Shown here: positions 6,074-11,456 of the stretch, piece by piece
How the letters are laid out: each line of letters opens with the position of its first letter
How positions within the stretch are numbered: the first letter of the stretch is position 1
IMG/VR virus record: IMGVR_UViG_3300044858_004046
Span: 1 to 24,671 of that record
Source of the DNA: a virus
DNA: 24,671 nt
Strand: one strand, 5' to 3'
Translations under genes and position numbers: made by a program
The notes under the pieces: model-generated
Seen by the model: the letters and a program-made list of their open reading frames with translations, nothing else
Database searches by the model: none
Told to the model about the DNA's origin: nothing

Positions 6074-6378
6074 TCTTCTTCCCCTGTCGATAGCCCGCGG
6101 GCTTGTCGAGCGGTTTTCCACTTTTCGAAAGGCAGCCCATACACATCATGGGCATGGCCGGGAGCGTTCCCGTCGTCTCGGTCGTTTTCGCCGAGTTGTT
6201 CCAACAGTGCCGACATGAGCGCCTTCAGTTCCGTGTTTTCTTCTGTCAGCCGCTCAACCTCTGCCGTCCTGTCAATGCCGGCTAGGCAGTTGCCGCAGGT
6301 TCCGGGGCCGTGCTCAGTGAACATGTCGCCGCATCCGCACGTCGCCAGCGCGAGCAACCGTTTTCTGTCGAGTTCCAT
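6070..6378 (-). CDS. Small phage protein with zinc-ribbon-like Cys cluster and coiled coil
   Basis: A 102-residue protein. Residues 14-31 hold four Cys (CGCGDMFTEHGPGTCGNC), a likely metal-binding knuckle. Residues about 37-64 (AEVERLTEENTELKALMSAL) form a strongly predicted coiled coil. The C-terminal part (YGLPFEKWKTARQA) is basic. A purine-rich site (GGAAACAGG) precedes the ATG. It is translationally linked to the next gene by ATGA. Such small Cys/coil proteins are common in early phage operons; no specific function can be assigned. Confidence 0.7.
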   Translation of the reverse strand: MELDRKRLLALATCGCGDMFTEHGPGTCGNCLAGIDRTAEVERLTEENTELKALMSALLEQLGENDRDDGNAPGHAHDVYGLPFEKWKTARQARGLSTGEEE

Positions 6379-6423
6379 CCTGTTTCCTTTCCAGGCAGCA
6401 GGCCGGTGAATTCAAACGTTGCA

Positions 6424-7533
6424 TCAGACCACCTTCCAGGCCACCGTCCGCGCTGCCTCGCCCTGGATGCGCACCAGCAATGCCCGCTCCGCATGCCCGG
6501 CCTGCACGGCGCTGATCGCGCGGCTGTTGGCCTCGATGGTGTCGTCTGTGTCCAGGGCCTCCAGCTCGATCTGGTCGGTGCTGTCGATCAGCAGTATGGC
6601 CAGGGCGCCGCCCGATGCCTGTGCGGTGGCGGCACGGGTGGACAGGGCGTGGATCAGGTCGTCCAGGGCGGCCGGGACTTCTTCCAGTTGGTCGACCTGG
6701 AGCTTCCTGGCGACGTTCTCCAGCACCATGCGGGTGCCGGCTAGGTCGTTGCGGAGCTGGTGGTCGCGCTGCCGGCGCTCTTCGATCAGCTTCTTGGCCT
6801 CGTCGACGGTGGCTACGCCCAGCAGGCCGAGCAGGATCCCGCCCGCGTCGCCACCGGCCGGGCCAATCTTCTTCTTCATGAATTCCGGGATTTCCTGGGT
6901 GGCCGGTGCTGTCGGCGCCGCCGTGTCCTTCTTGGCCCGGTTGACTTTCTCGTCCCACACCTCGGCCTGGGCCGGCGTCATGTAGTGTTTCAGGACCCGG
7001 GCGCGGTCCTCGTCATAGCCCTGGCGCTCGACGATGCGGCCATCGGCACGGTGCAGCGCCAGATAGGAATCCATCGATTTCGCCGCCACCTTGGCCAGGT
7101 CGGCCAGGGCGTGGGTGGTGATGGGGCCGTGTTTCGCCACCAGCGCGGCGATGCGGTCGCCCTGGGTCTCTTTTTTCTCTTTCATGGGTGTCTCTTTTTT
7201 CTCTTTGCTGGGTTTTGAAGCCGGCTTGGCCGGTGCGGCGGGTTGGGCAATATTTGCCGGCCGTGTCGGCGGCTTTCTGCCGGCGGCGGCCTGGACGCGA
7301 TAGCCGATTACCGGCGTCACAATCCCGGTCGGCCAGTAGACGTTGTGGTCCAGGTCGCCCTTGATCTGCCGATAGGTGCAGATGCGGCGCTCGCCCAGTA
7401 AGGTCTGCACGCCGGCGGCGAACTGCCGGGCCGTCAGCGTGCTGGCCTCGCGCAGCGCCGCTTCGCCGATGGGCGCCTGGGCGGTGGCCTTGGCCAGCGC
7501 GGCCAGAATGACGCCGGTGTGGGAATCGGTCAT
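6424..7533 (-). CDS. Phage early protein with two winged-helix-like regions
   Basis: A 369-residue protein of modular build. Residues 1-60 (LREASTLTARQFAAGVQTLL, then RRICTYRQIKGD) look like a winged helix. A Lys/Pro-rich linker contains a tandem KEKKET repeat, encoded by two exact 17-bp copies at 7166-7182 and 7190-7206. A second helix-turn-helix-like region follows (about 122-175, RIAALVAKHGPITTHALADL), then a helical part with KKLIEERRQRDHQLRNDL, and a mixed C-terminus. Tandem winged helices occur in DUF1627-like lambdoid early proteins, but the match is weak. An internal ATG at 7185 could give a shorter product. It probably binds DNA; its role is unknown. Confidence 0.75.
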   Translation of the reverse strand: MTDSHTGVILAALAKATAQAPIGEAALREASTLTARQFAAGVQTLLGERRICTYRQIKGDLDHNVYWPTGIVTPVIGYRVQAAAGRKPPTRPANIAQPAAPAKPASKPSKEKKETPMKEKKETQGDRIAALVAKHGPITTHALADLAKVAAKSMDSYLALHRADGRIVERQGYDEDRARVLKHYMTPAQAEVWDEKVNRAKKDTAAPTAPATQEIPEFMKKKIGPAGGDAGGILLGLLGVATVDEAKKLIEERRQRDHQLRNDLAGTRMVLENVARKLQVDQLEEVPAALDDLIHALSTRAATAQASGGALAILLIDSTDQIELEALDTDDTIEANSRAISAVQAGHAERALLVRIQGEAARTVAWKVV

Positions 7534-7724
7534 GCCTGCCCCCGGTAAGCGGTGATGGCCACGCGGTTTTTCTCGGCCAACCAGCCGGCCATGGCGATGA
7601 CCTCCCAGGCGCGACGGGCGGGCTTCGGCACCCGTGCGACCACGCCGGCGCCATGCAGCCGGGCGACAACGCGGGCCGGGTCGGCTCGGCCGGTGACGTG
7701 CAGACCGCGGGCAAAGTCAGTCAT
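7530..7724 (-). CDS. Small basic phage protein
   Basis: A 64-residue protein starting at ATG 7724, chosen because GAGG lies about 7 bp upstream and the frame upstream is shared with the previous gene. It contains RVVARLHGAGVVARVPKPAR followed by AWEVIAMAGWLAEKN, which could be a compact helix-turn-helix or wing, but I do not recognise a family. Its stop overlaps the next ATG (ATGA) and it overlaps the upstream small membrane protein by 8 bp. It is one of the tightly packed early genes. Confidence 0.6.
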   Translation of the reverse strand: MTDFARGLHVTGRADPARVVARLHGAGVVARVPKPARRAWEVIAMAGWLAEKNRVAITAYRGQA

Positions 7725-7818
7725 CGCCGCGCCTCGGTTCACTGGTTTCGACCACGATCAGGATGGCAATAGCGATACCGCAGGCGGCGAAGAACGTAAT
7801 CCAGGCGCCAAAGCTCAT
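7717..7818 (-). CDS. 33-residue single-span membrane peptide
   Basis: ATG at 7818 preceded by GGAGGTGTC, a strong ribosome site. The product MSFGAWITFFAACGIAIAIL continues with a short acidic/basic tail (VVETSEPRRGDD), so it is one transmembrane helix with a charged C-terminus. It overlaps genes on both sides on the same strand. Miniature membrane proteins of this kind are usual in phage early regions; the function is unknown. Confidence 0.6.
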   Translation of the reverse strand: MSFGAWITFFAACGIAIAILIVVETSEPRRGDD

Positions 7819-7981
7819 GACACCTCCGCACCGGCCGGACGGACAGGGCGATCGGGGCATAGCCGGCGGCGATCGCGCAGCGCCGGCCGATGCCGCAGGC
7901 GTCTGCACTCGATGCCGCGACCACACTGGCGCGCAGGCGCTGCCGGTGGGCCGTGGCCAGGGTGACTATATAGGCGTGCAT
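7739..7981 (-). CDS. Small phage protein of unknown function
   Basis: An 80-residue frame with an excellent ribosome site (GGAGGTG, 6 bp before ATG 7981). The first half (MHAYIVTLATAHRQRLRASV and on to ALSVRPVRR) resembles small phage proteins that end soon after an SVRP motif. The last about 25 residues (Arg/Tyr-rich) overlap the next gene and look like read-through in another gene's shadow. A small frame error near 7825 may have extended the protein, or the tail is simply not conserved. Part of the leftward operon. Confidence 0.6.
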   Translation of the reverse strand: MHAYIVTLATAHRQRLRASVVAASSADACGIGRRCAIAAGYAPIALSVRPVRRCHELWRLDYVLRRLRYRYCHPDRGRNQ

Positions 7982-8268
7982 GATTTCACCTCCAGGGCAT
8001 GGGCGAGGGCGTCGTAGGCGTCAGCCGCATGGCCTTTGCGGGCCATCTCCAGGGCATGCCAGGCGGCGCGCTCTATGACGCGCAGGCGGGCGATCTGGCC
8101 AGTGAGGATTTCCACTTCGCCCGCCGTGATGTCGGCGGCGCGCTCGACCGGCTCCCGGCCCAGGGCGGTCCGGGCCGCGTCGCGCACCTCGGGGGTGACG
8201 GCGTGGCCGAATTGCTCGGGGTCGAGCAGTCGGCGCACGAAGGCGATGATGTTCGGGTCCGGCGCCAT
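7966..8268 (-). CDS. Small phage early protein, helical
   Basis: A 100-residue, mostly helical protein (IAFVRRLLDPEQFGHAVTPE, then ITAGEVEILTGQIARLRVIE). The ATG at 8268 overlaps the stop of the first operon gene (ATGA), and AGGTGG lies about 8 bp upstream. The 3' end overlaps the next gene by 16 bp. There is no membrane segment and no metal-binding motif. I do not recognise the family. Confidence 0.7.
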   Translation of the reverse strand: MAPDPNIIAFVRRLLDPEQFGHAVTPEVRDAARTALGREPVERAADITAGEVEILTGQIARLRVIERAAWHALEMARKGHAADAYDALAHALEVKSCTPI

Positions 8269-8825
8269 CAGGCCGCCACCTGGTGTTCGACGATGGCCAG
8301 CTCGCCGTCCGGCGTCATGGCGCGGGTGGCCGTGCGCGACTCGCCGAGTTGATCCTCCAGGGTGGCGGCATAGTCGCGCTCGAAGTCGACCATGCGCTCG
8401 GCATCGATGCGGGCATTATCGGCCTGCTCGAATTGCTCGCTAGGCACCAGGCCAAAGGCGGCGGCGATCTCCCGGCGCGCGGCCTCGTAGCCGTCCTGAC
8501 GGCCTTTTGCATAACCGATAAGCTCGATCTTGGTAGCGGGCCGGACGGCAAGGATGTCCCGGGTGATACCGTCGATCTCGGCCAGGCGCGCCTGCACCCA
8601 GGCGTCTCGGATCGTGTCCAGATCGGCCGCCAGCCATCGCTCGCACTGGCGCAGGGCTTCCTGTTCGTCGTCGACCAGGCCGCCGACTCGGACAAGGCCA
8701 TGGTCGTCGATGCTGACGGCCCAGTGCCACCCTTTCCAGGTGCTTTGGCTGATGTAGCCATGCCGTCCATCTTGGCGGAAGGTGGCTTCAACGAGATTGG
8801 CCGTATAGGCCAAGGTGATGTCCAT
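8268..8825 (-). CDS. First gene of the leftward early operon, unknown function
   Basis: A 185-residue acidic protein. The ATG at 8825 is preferred to the one at 8837 because GGAG lies 6 bp upstream. The N-terminal part (GYISQSTWKGWHWAVSIDDH) looks like a small beta fold. The remainder is helical with many Glu/Arg (ERWLAADLDTIRDAWVQARL, FERDYAATLEDQLGES). It is the first gene after the candidate pL promoter, the place where lambda carries N, but it is not Arg-rich at its N-terminus and shows no antiterminator signature. Expression should be controlled by the operators at 8867-8906. Confidence 0.75.
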   Translation of the reverse strand: MDITLAYTANLVEATFRQDGRHGYISQSTWKGWHWAVSIDDHGLVRVGGLVDDEQEALRQCERWLAADLDTIRDAWVQARLAEIDGITRDILAVRPATKIELIGYAKGRQDGYEAARREIAAAFGLVPSEQFEQADNARIDAERMVDFERDYAATLEDQLGESRTATRAMTPDGELAIVEHQVAA

Positions 8826-8864
8826 CGTGGTCTCCATGGCCGCGTGAGGGGCGGCGATGGAGGG

Positions 8865-8893
8865 ATAATAGAATATCTATTACGCATAGGCAA
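8865..8893 (-). promoter_or_regulatory. Leftward early promoter (pL-like)
   Basis: On the minus strand: -35 TTGCCT (8888-8893), 17-bp spacer, -10 TATTAT (8865-8870), about 40 bp before the first leftward gene. One operator overlaps the -10 and the other the -35, so repressor binding would block it. It should drive the whole leftward operon, including ssb, the clamp homologue, int and intI. Confidence 0.7.
8867..8881. promoter_or_regulatory. Operator site 1 (left pair)
   Basis: AATAGA-ATA-TCTATT, a perfect 6-bp dyad with a 3-bp centre. It overlaps the -10 of the leftward promoter. The same dyad recurs at 8892, 10349 and 10384, so it is a repressor/Cro operator. Confidence 0.8.
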
Positions 8894-8906
8894 TAGAATT
8901 TCTATT
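8892..8906. promoter_or_regulatory. Operator site 2 (left pair)
   Basis: AATAGA-ATT-TCTATT, the same dyad as site 1, centred 25 bp from it. It overlaps the -35 of the leftward promoter and could also cover the upstream part of a rightward promoter (-10-like TATACT at 8919-8924) for the secreted-protein operon. Confidence 0.8.
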
Positions 8907-8967
8907 TGATCGAAAAAATATACTGGAGTGGAATACCAGAAATACCGCATATCACAGGGAGACAAAA

Positions 8968-9168
8968 ATGAAGCCGAGCACTTTGCTAGTCATGATGGCC
9001 ATGTTGCTGTGCAACCAGGCGATAGCTAGCAATACGCCGTGTTCCGGGAAGAAGGGCGGAATATCGTTCTGTCAGAACGGAAAATTCATCTGCAACGACG
9101 GCAGCATCAGCGGCTCAAAAAAGGTGTGTCCAGTTGGTTTGTACGGAACCGGCGAGAAGAAGAAATGA
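8968..9168 (+). CDS. Small secreted cysteine-rich peptide
   Basis: A 66-residue protein with a clear Sec signal peptide: MKPSTLLVMMAMLLCNQAIA, then a likely cleavage before SNTPCS. The mature part is about 46 residues with four Cys (CSGKKGGISFCQNGKFIC, KKVC) and many Lys/Gly, suggesting a disulfide-stabilised periplasmic or secreted peptide. A good ribosome site (AGGGAG) lies 7 bp upstream. The stop overlaps the next ATG by 4 bp, so it is coupled to the exported nuclease. No known function. It lies in the immunity region, where lysogenic-conversion genes are often found. Confidence 0.75.
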   Translation: MKPSTLLVMMAMLLCNQAIASNTPCSGKKGGISFCQNGKFICNDGSISGSKKVCPVGLYGTGEKKK

Positions 9169-9659
9169 GGCGCGGCCCGCTGATTGCAGTCTGCCTTATC
9201 GGATTCGGCCTGGCGACAGCGGCCGAGTTGTCCGGTCGCGTGGTGGGAGTCACTGACGGCGACACGCTCACCTTACTTTCACCAGGCAACATGGAGGAAA
9301 AAATCCGCCTCGCCGGAATTGACGCCCCCGAGCAGACGCAACCATTTGGGCAGACATCAAAACAACATCTTTCGGATATGGTATACGGCCGCCAGGTAGT
9401 GGTGGATTGGGCGAATCGCGACCGGTACGGCCGAATCGTCGGGAAGGTCTTAGTCAGCGGCCAGGATGCCTGCATCGACCAGGTGAATTCTGGTCTGGCT
9501 TGGCACTACGTGAAGTACGCAGGAACGCAATCTCCAGCAGACCGAACTACCTATGCCGCGGCCGAGGCCGCGGCGCGTGCCATCAGGGCCGGACTCTGGT
9601 CTGATTCGGAACCAGTGGCGCCATGGGACTGGCGCCGTAAAAAATCGGAAAAGAAATGA
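9165..9659 (+). CDS. Exported thermonuclease-like protein (staphylococcal nuclease fold)
   Basis: A 164-residue protein starting at ATG 9165 (ATGA overlap). Residues about 1-20 are a signal peptide (RRGPLIAVCLIGFGLATAAE). The SNase domain follows: GVTDGDTLTLL, then IRLAGIDAPEQTQPFGQTSK, and RYGRIVGKVLV. These correspond to the Asp/Arg/Glu catalytic neighbourhood and conserved core of Micrococcus-type nucleases. The family cleaves DNA and RNA using Ca2+. Export would place it in the periplasm, where it could degrade incoming DNA or scavenge nucleotides. It sits between a secreted peptide and a small membrane protein gene, all ATGA-linked, inside the phage immunity region. Confidence 0.88.
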   Translation: MRRGPLIAVCLIGFGLATAAELSGRVVGVTDGDTLTLLSPGNMEEKIRLAGIDAPEQTQPFGQTSKQHLSDMVYGRQVVVDWANRDRYGRIVGKVLVSGQDACIDQVNSGLAWHYVKYAGTQSPADRTTYAAAEAAARAIRAGLWSDSEPVAPWDWRRKKSEKK

Positions 9660-9823
9660 AGCTTGATACGTCACGGGAGCAGCGGGCAATGAACAGGCTC
9701 GCAAAACGGCTGGACGGCGCCGGTACCAGCATGCAACAGGCAGGCCAAAACATGATGAAGGTGGGTTGTTCGATCATGCTGATGGGGATGATCGGCCTAT
9801 TGTTATTGGCGGCCGTCCTATAA
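9656..9823 (+). CDS. 55-residue C-tail-anchored membrane protein
   Basis: ATG at 9656 overlaps the nuclease stop (ATGA) and the frame ends with TAA at 9821-9823. The N-terminal about 35 residues are polar and helical (MNRLAKRLDGAGTSMQQAG). Residues about 37-55 form one hydrophobic segment (CSIMLMGMIGLLLLAAVL) at the very end. Its end overlaps the 3' end of the convergent repressor gene by 6 bp. Overlap coupling implies co-translation with the exported nuclease; an anchoring or immunity role would be a guess. Confidence 0.6.
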   Translation: MKLDTSREQRAMNRLAKRLDGAGTSMQQAGQNMMKVGCSIMLMGMIGLLLLAAVL

Positions 9824-10315
9824 GTTACCGTCACCGGCGGCGGCTTCCCCGTCCTGTTCAGTAAACGCATCGACAATCTGAAAGACGGCAGCCTTCCGTG
9901 TGGCTGACAACTTATGGGCATTGCGGGCAATGCTGGCGGCCTGTGGATCAAGTAATGCGATCTGCTCGAACAAGGCTTCTAACTCCCCGGCCTGATTTTG
10001 TTGGTGTTGTTTTTGTGGTTTGTCAACCCATGTTACGGTTAAGGTCGGGTTGATTTCATAAGGCTGCACGCCAAAGGCGCGCGCGAGGTTGATCGCGGCG
10101 TCAGTTCCTATCGGGGAGTATTCCCTGAGCCATTGCAGAAAAGCGCCCTGGCTGACACCCAGCTTTTCTTCGGCGAATTGTTCCTGAGTCACCCCTGGGT
10201 TAGCGGACCGATACTCTTCCCATAACCGCCGTATGTTTTCGGCGGCCGCCAATTCGTCAGCTGTCAGCGGGCGTTTCTTGTATTTGCCTTGGCCTTGGCC
10301 TTGGGATTCGTTCAT
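9818..10315 (-). CDS. Phage repressor, XRE-type (CI-like)
   Basis: A 165-residue DNA-binding protein. The helix-turn-helix lies at about 44-78 (TQEQFAEEKLGVSQGAFLQW, then DAAINLARAFGVQPYEINP), a standard XRE/lambda repressor layout. The C-terminal part is short (about 65 residues) and lacks the Ser/Lys peptidase motifs of LexA-like repressors. Induction by RecA-stimulated self-cleavage is therefore not evident. It is divergent from the Cro-like gene, with operators between them and at the left promoter. The upstream region has no strong ribosome site, but a 3-codon ORF (ATGCACGCATGA) ends on the start codon. It should maintain lysogeny by silencing pL and pR. Confidence 0.85.
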   Translation of the reverse strand: MNESQGQGQGKYKKRPLTADELAAAENIRRLWEEYRSANPGVTQEQFAEEKLGVSQGAFLQWLREYSPIGTDAAINLARAFGVQPYEINPTLTVTWVDKPQKQHQQNQAGELEALFEQIALLDPQAASIARNAHKLSATRKAAVFQIVDAFTEQDGEAAAGDGNL

Positions 10316-10348
10316 GCGTGCATTCTGAATACCGTATTCCCAGGGTCA

Positions 10349-10363
10349 AATAGAGTATCTATT
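10349..10363. promoter_or_regulatory. Operator site 3 (right pair)
   Basis: AATAGA-GTA-TCTATT, identical in its half-sites to the left pair. It overlaps the likely -10 of the repressor promoter and lies just upstream of the pR -35, so occupancy could repress the repressor's own gene. Confidence 0.8.
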
Positions 10364-10380
10364 GGATTTGCTTGCACTAA
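10352..10380 (-). promoter_or_regulatory. Possible repressor-maintenance promoter (pRM-like)
   Basis: On the minus strand: TTAGTG (10375-10380), 17-bp spacer, TACTCT (10352-10357), about 37 bp before the repressor ATG. The poor -35 is typical of promoters that need activation. This is only a motif match. Confidence 0.35.
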
Positions 10381-10400
10381 AAAAATAGACCGTCTATTCT
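10372..10400 (+). promoter_or_regulatory. Rightward early promoter (pR-like)
   Basis: -35 TTGCAC (10372-10377), 17-bp spacer, -10 TATTCT (10395-10400), with operator 4 over the -10. Predicted start of transcription is about 10407, only 3-4 nt before the Cro ATG, so the mRNA would be essentially leaderless. Confidence 0.7.
10384..10398. promoter_or_regulatory. Operator site 4 (right pair)
   Basis: AATAGA-CCG-TCTATT, same half-sites as the other three, centred 35 bp from site 3. It covers the -10 of pR, so binding here should shut off cro and the replication genes. Confidence 0.8.
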
Positions 10401-10410
10401 TGCCGGCATC

Positions 10411-10710
10411 ATGAGTGCCCTTGCCCAATACCTCGACCTGATTAACGAGACGCAAAAAGCCTTTGCGGCACGCTATGGCTTGACCCAGGGCGCTGTCAGT
10501 CAGTGGGCAGCAAGAGGAGTTCCAGCCGAGCGCGTCCTGCCTGTATGCGCGCAAGAGGACTGGAGGATTACGCCACATTTACTACGCCCAGACCTGTACC
10601 CGAATCCATCGGACGGATTGCCTGGACTGCGTTGCCCATGCCACGACGAGGCCGCCCACGACGAGCGGCAACCCACCGACCACGAAATGCAGGGAGACGC
10701 CCATGCCTGA
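10411..10710 (+). CDS. Cro-like repressor (YdaS/Cro helix-turn-helix family)
   Basis: A 99-residue protein with an N-terminal Cro-like helix-turn-helix: AAR-type helix, then YGLTQGAVSQWAARGVPAER, and the typical continuation DWRITPHLLRPDLYPNPSDG seen in Cro/YdaS-type proteins of lambdoid phages. The C-terminal about 30 residues are His/Asp-rich and probably disordered. It is the first rightward gene from pR, with no Shine-Dalgarno sequence and probably almost no 5' leader. It would bind the AATAGA-N3-TCTATT operators to favour lytic growth. Its 3' end overlaps the next rightward frame by 8 bp. Confidence 0.85.
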   Translation: MSALAQYLDLINETQKAFAARYGLTQGAVSQWAARGVPAERVLPVCAQEDWRITPHLLRPDLYPNPSDGLPGLRCPCHDEAAHDERQPTDHEMQGDAHA

Positions 10711-11002
10711 GAAGAGCCTTGAATCATTGCCGGCCTGGGACGGGATCGATCGGATCAATGACTGGCTGACGGGTCTCGGCTTCGAGGTATCGCCGAGTTC
10801 TTCACCAGTCCAGCGACGTGATGAAGCATTTCTGAACGCATTGCGTTCGGCGCTTCTTGATCGAACAGCCGTTCCATCCGTTCGATGTTTTGCGCGAATA
10901 CAGCACCGTCCATCTGTCTTGCGGCGGCGGTGGCAATCATGGCGAGCGCGTCTTGCGTCGCTTGCCGGTGCTGTTCGAGCCTGGCTGTCAGCTCGGCCAT
11001 GA
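10703..11002 (+). CDS. Possible small protein downstream of cro, largely antisense to the next gene
   Basis: A 99-codon frame with a good ribosome site (GGGAG, 6 bp before the ATG) overlapping the cro end by 8 bp, as expected for the second gene of the pR operon. The first about 50 residues (SLESLPAWDGIDRINDWLTG and on) look like a real protein. The rest is Arg/Trp/Ser-rich and reads like the shadow of the leftward gene on the other strand. Either it is truncated by sequence change or the two genes truly overlap tail to tail. No family recognised. Confidence 0.4.
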   Translation: MPEKSLESLPAWDGIDRINDWLTGLGFEVSPSSSPVQRRDEAFLNALRSALLDRTAVPSVRCFARIQHRPSVLRRRWQSWRARLASLAGAVRAWLSARP

Positions 11003-11057
11003 TCTGCGCGAAGAATTCGCTTTTCATGATCAGGGCTTCGAAGTCCTTTTGTTCCAT
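10755..11057 (-). CDS. Small helical phage protein on the opposite strand to the pR operon
   Basis: A 100-residue protein with a strong ribosome site (AGGAGA before ATG 11057). The composition is that of a genuine helical protein: KDFEALIMKSEFFAQIMAEL, RLEQHRQATQDALAMIATAA, ERMERLFDQEAP. The C-terminal about 18 residues are low-complexity and overlap the rightward frame. It is the only leftward gene between the repressor and the tail genes, and its mRNA would be antisense to the cro-distal transcript. Function unknown; amphipathic helices suggest an oligomer. Confidence 0.7.
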   Translation of the reverse strand: MEQKDFEALIMKSEFFAQIMAELTARLEQHRQATQDALAMIATAAARQMDGAVFAQNIERMERLFDQEAPNAMRSEMLHHVAGLVKNSAIPRSRDPSASH

Positions 11058-11131
11058 GGGGGTCTCCTGTGATTAGGGTTGCTGAGTGGAATCTCGACTC
11101 TATCACGGGGCCGACCCCCGCCTTTTCGCGA

Positions 11132-11163
11132 GGTAGAGCGCCTTTGCTCTGCCTATTTTTTTT
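11132..11163 (+). terminator. Intrinsic terminator (tR1-like position)
   Basis: Stem GGTAGAGC / GCTCTGCC (8 bp with one G-T wobble), 6-nt loop, followed by TATTTTTTTT. It lies about 720 bp downstream of pR and before the CII-like gene, so the replication genes would be expressed from pR only if it is bypassed. Confidence 0.8.
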
Positions 11164-11372
11164 GCCCTTTCGACTACAGGATAACCAGCGCTCCGGCCTG
11201 GGTAACGCCGTAGGCGCAACCTTCTCCTCCCTCGGCGGCCCAAACCCCGCCGCCTTTGCCGGCCCGCGATTTTCTCCCGCTTGGATCACCGGCTTTTTTA
11301 TTCCCCGGCTGGCAGGCCCGGCATGTCTGCTCACAAGTCTTCTCCTTGTTTTTCCCAAGGCCGGTTTGGCCT

Positions 11373-11400
11373 CCCGGCCACCGCCTGGCCGGGTTCTTTT
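11373..11400 (+). terminator. Second intrinsic terminator before the CII-like gene
   Basis: Perfect 8-bp stem CCCGGCCA / TGGCCGGG with a 5-nt loop, followed by TTCTTTT. It ends 56 bp before the next ATG. Together with the upstream terminator it makes a double stop in the leader. Confidence 0.75.
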
Positions 11401-11456
11401 GCCTGCATCGTAATTGCCGCTCCGGCCGGCATCCACAACAAACGAGGGGAACTGTT

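Larger units (their letters stand above)
11058..11456. other. Gene-free leader between cro region and replication genes, rich in hairpins
   Basis: About 400 bp with no convincing gene. On the + strand it is pyrimidine-rich and holds two good intrinsic terminators (11132-11163, 11373-11400), a weaker hairpin GGCGGC/GCCGCC (11234-11254), and a GCCGG/CCGGC pair before a T6 run (to about 11299). Frames that cross it on both strands are low-complexity. This resembles an attenuation or antitermination leader, or a structured RNA. The RBS for the next gene is GAGGGG at 11444-11449. Confidence 0.55.

Noticed and set aside
7164-7206. Programmed -1 frameshifting at the A6G runs in the two-wing protein gene
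   Set aside because: The AAAAAAG runs are not in the required phase (codons read GAG AAA AAA GAG), and no second frame product is evident; they encode a repeated Lys/Glu linker.
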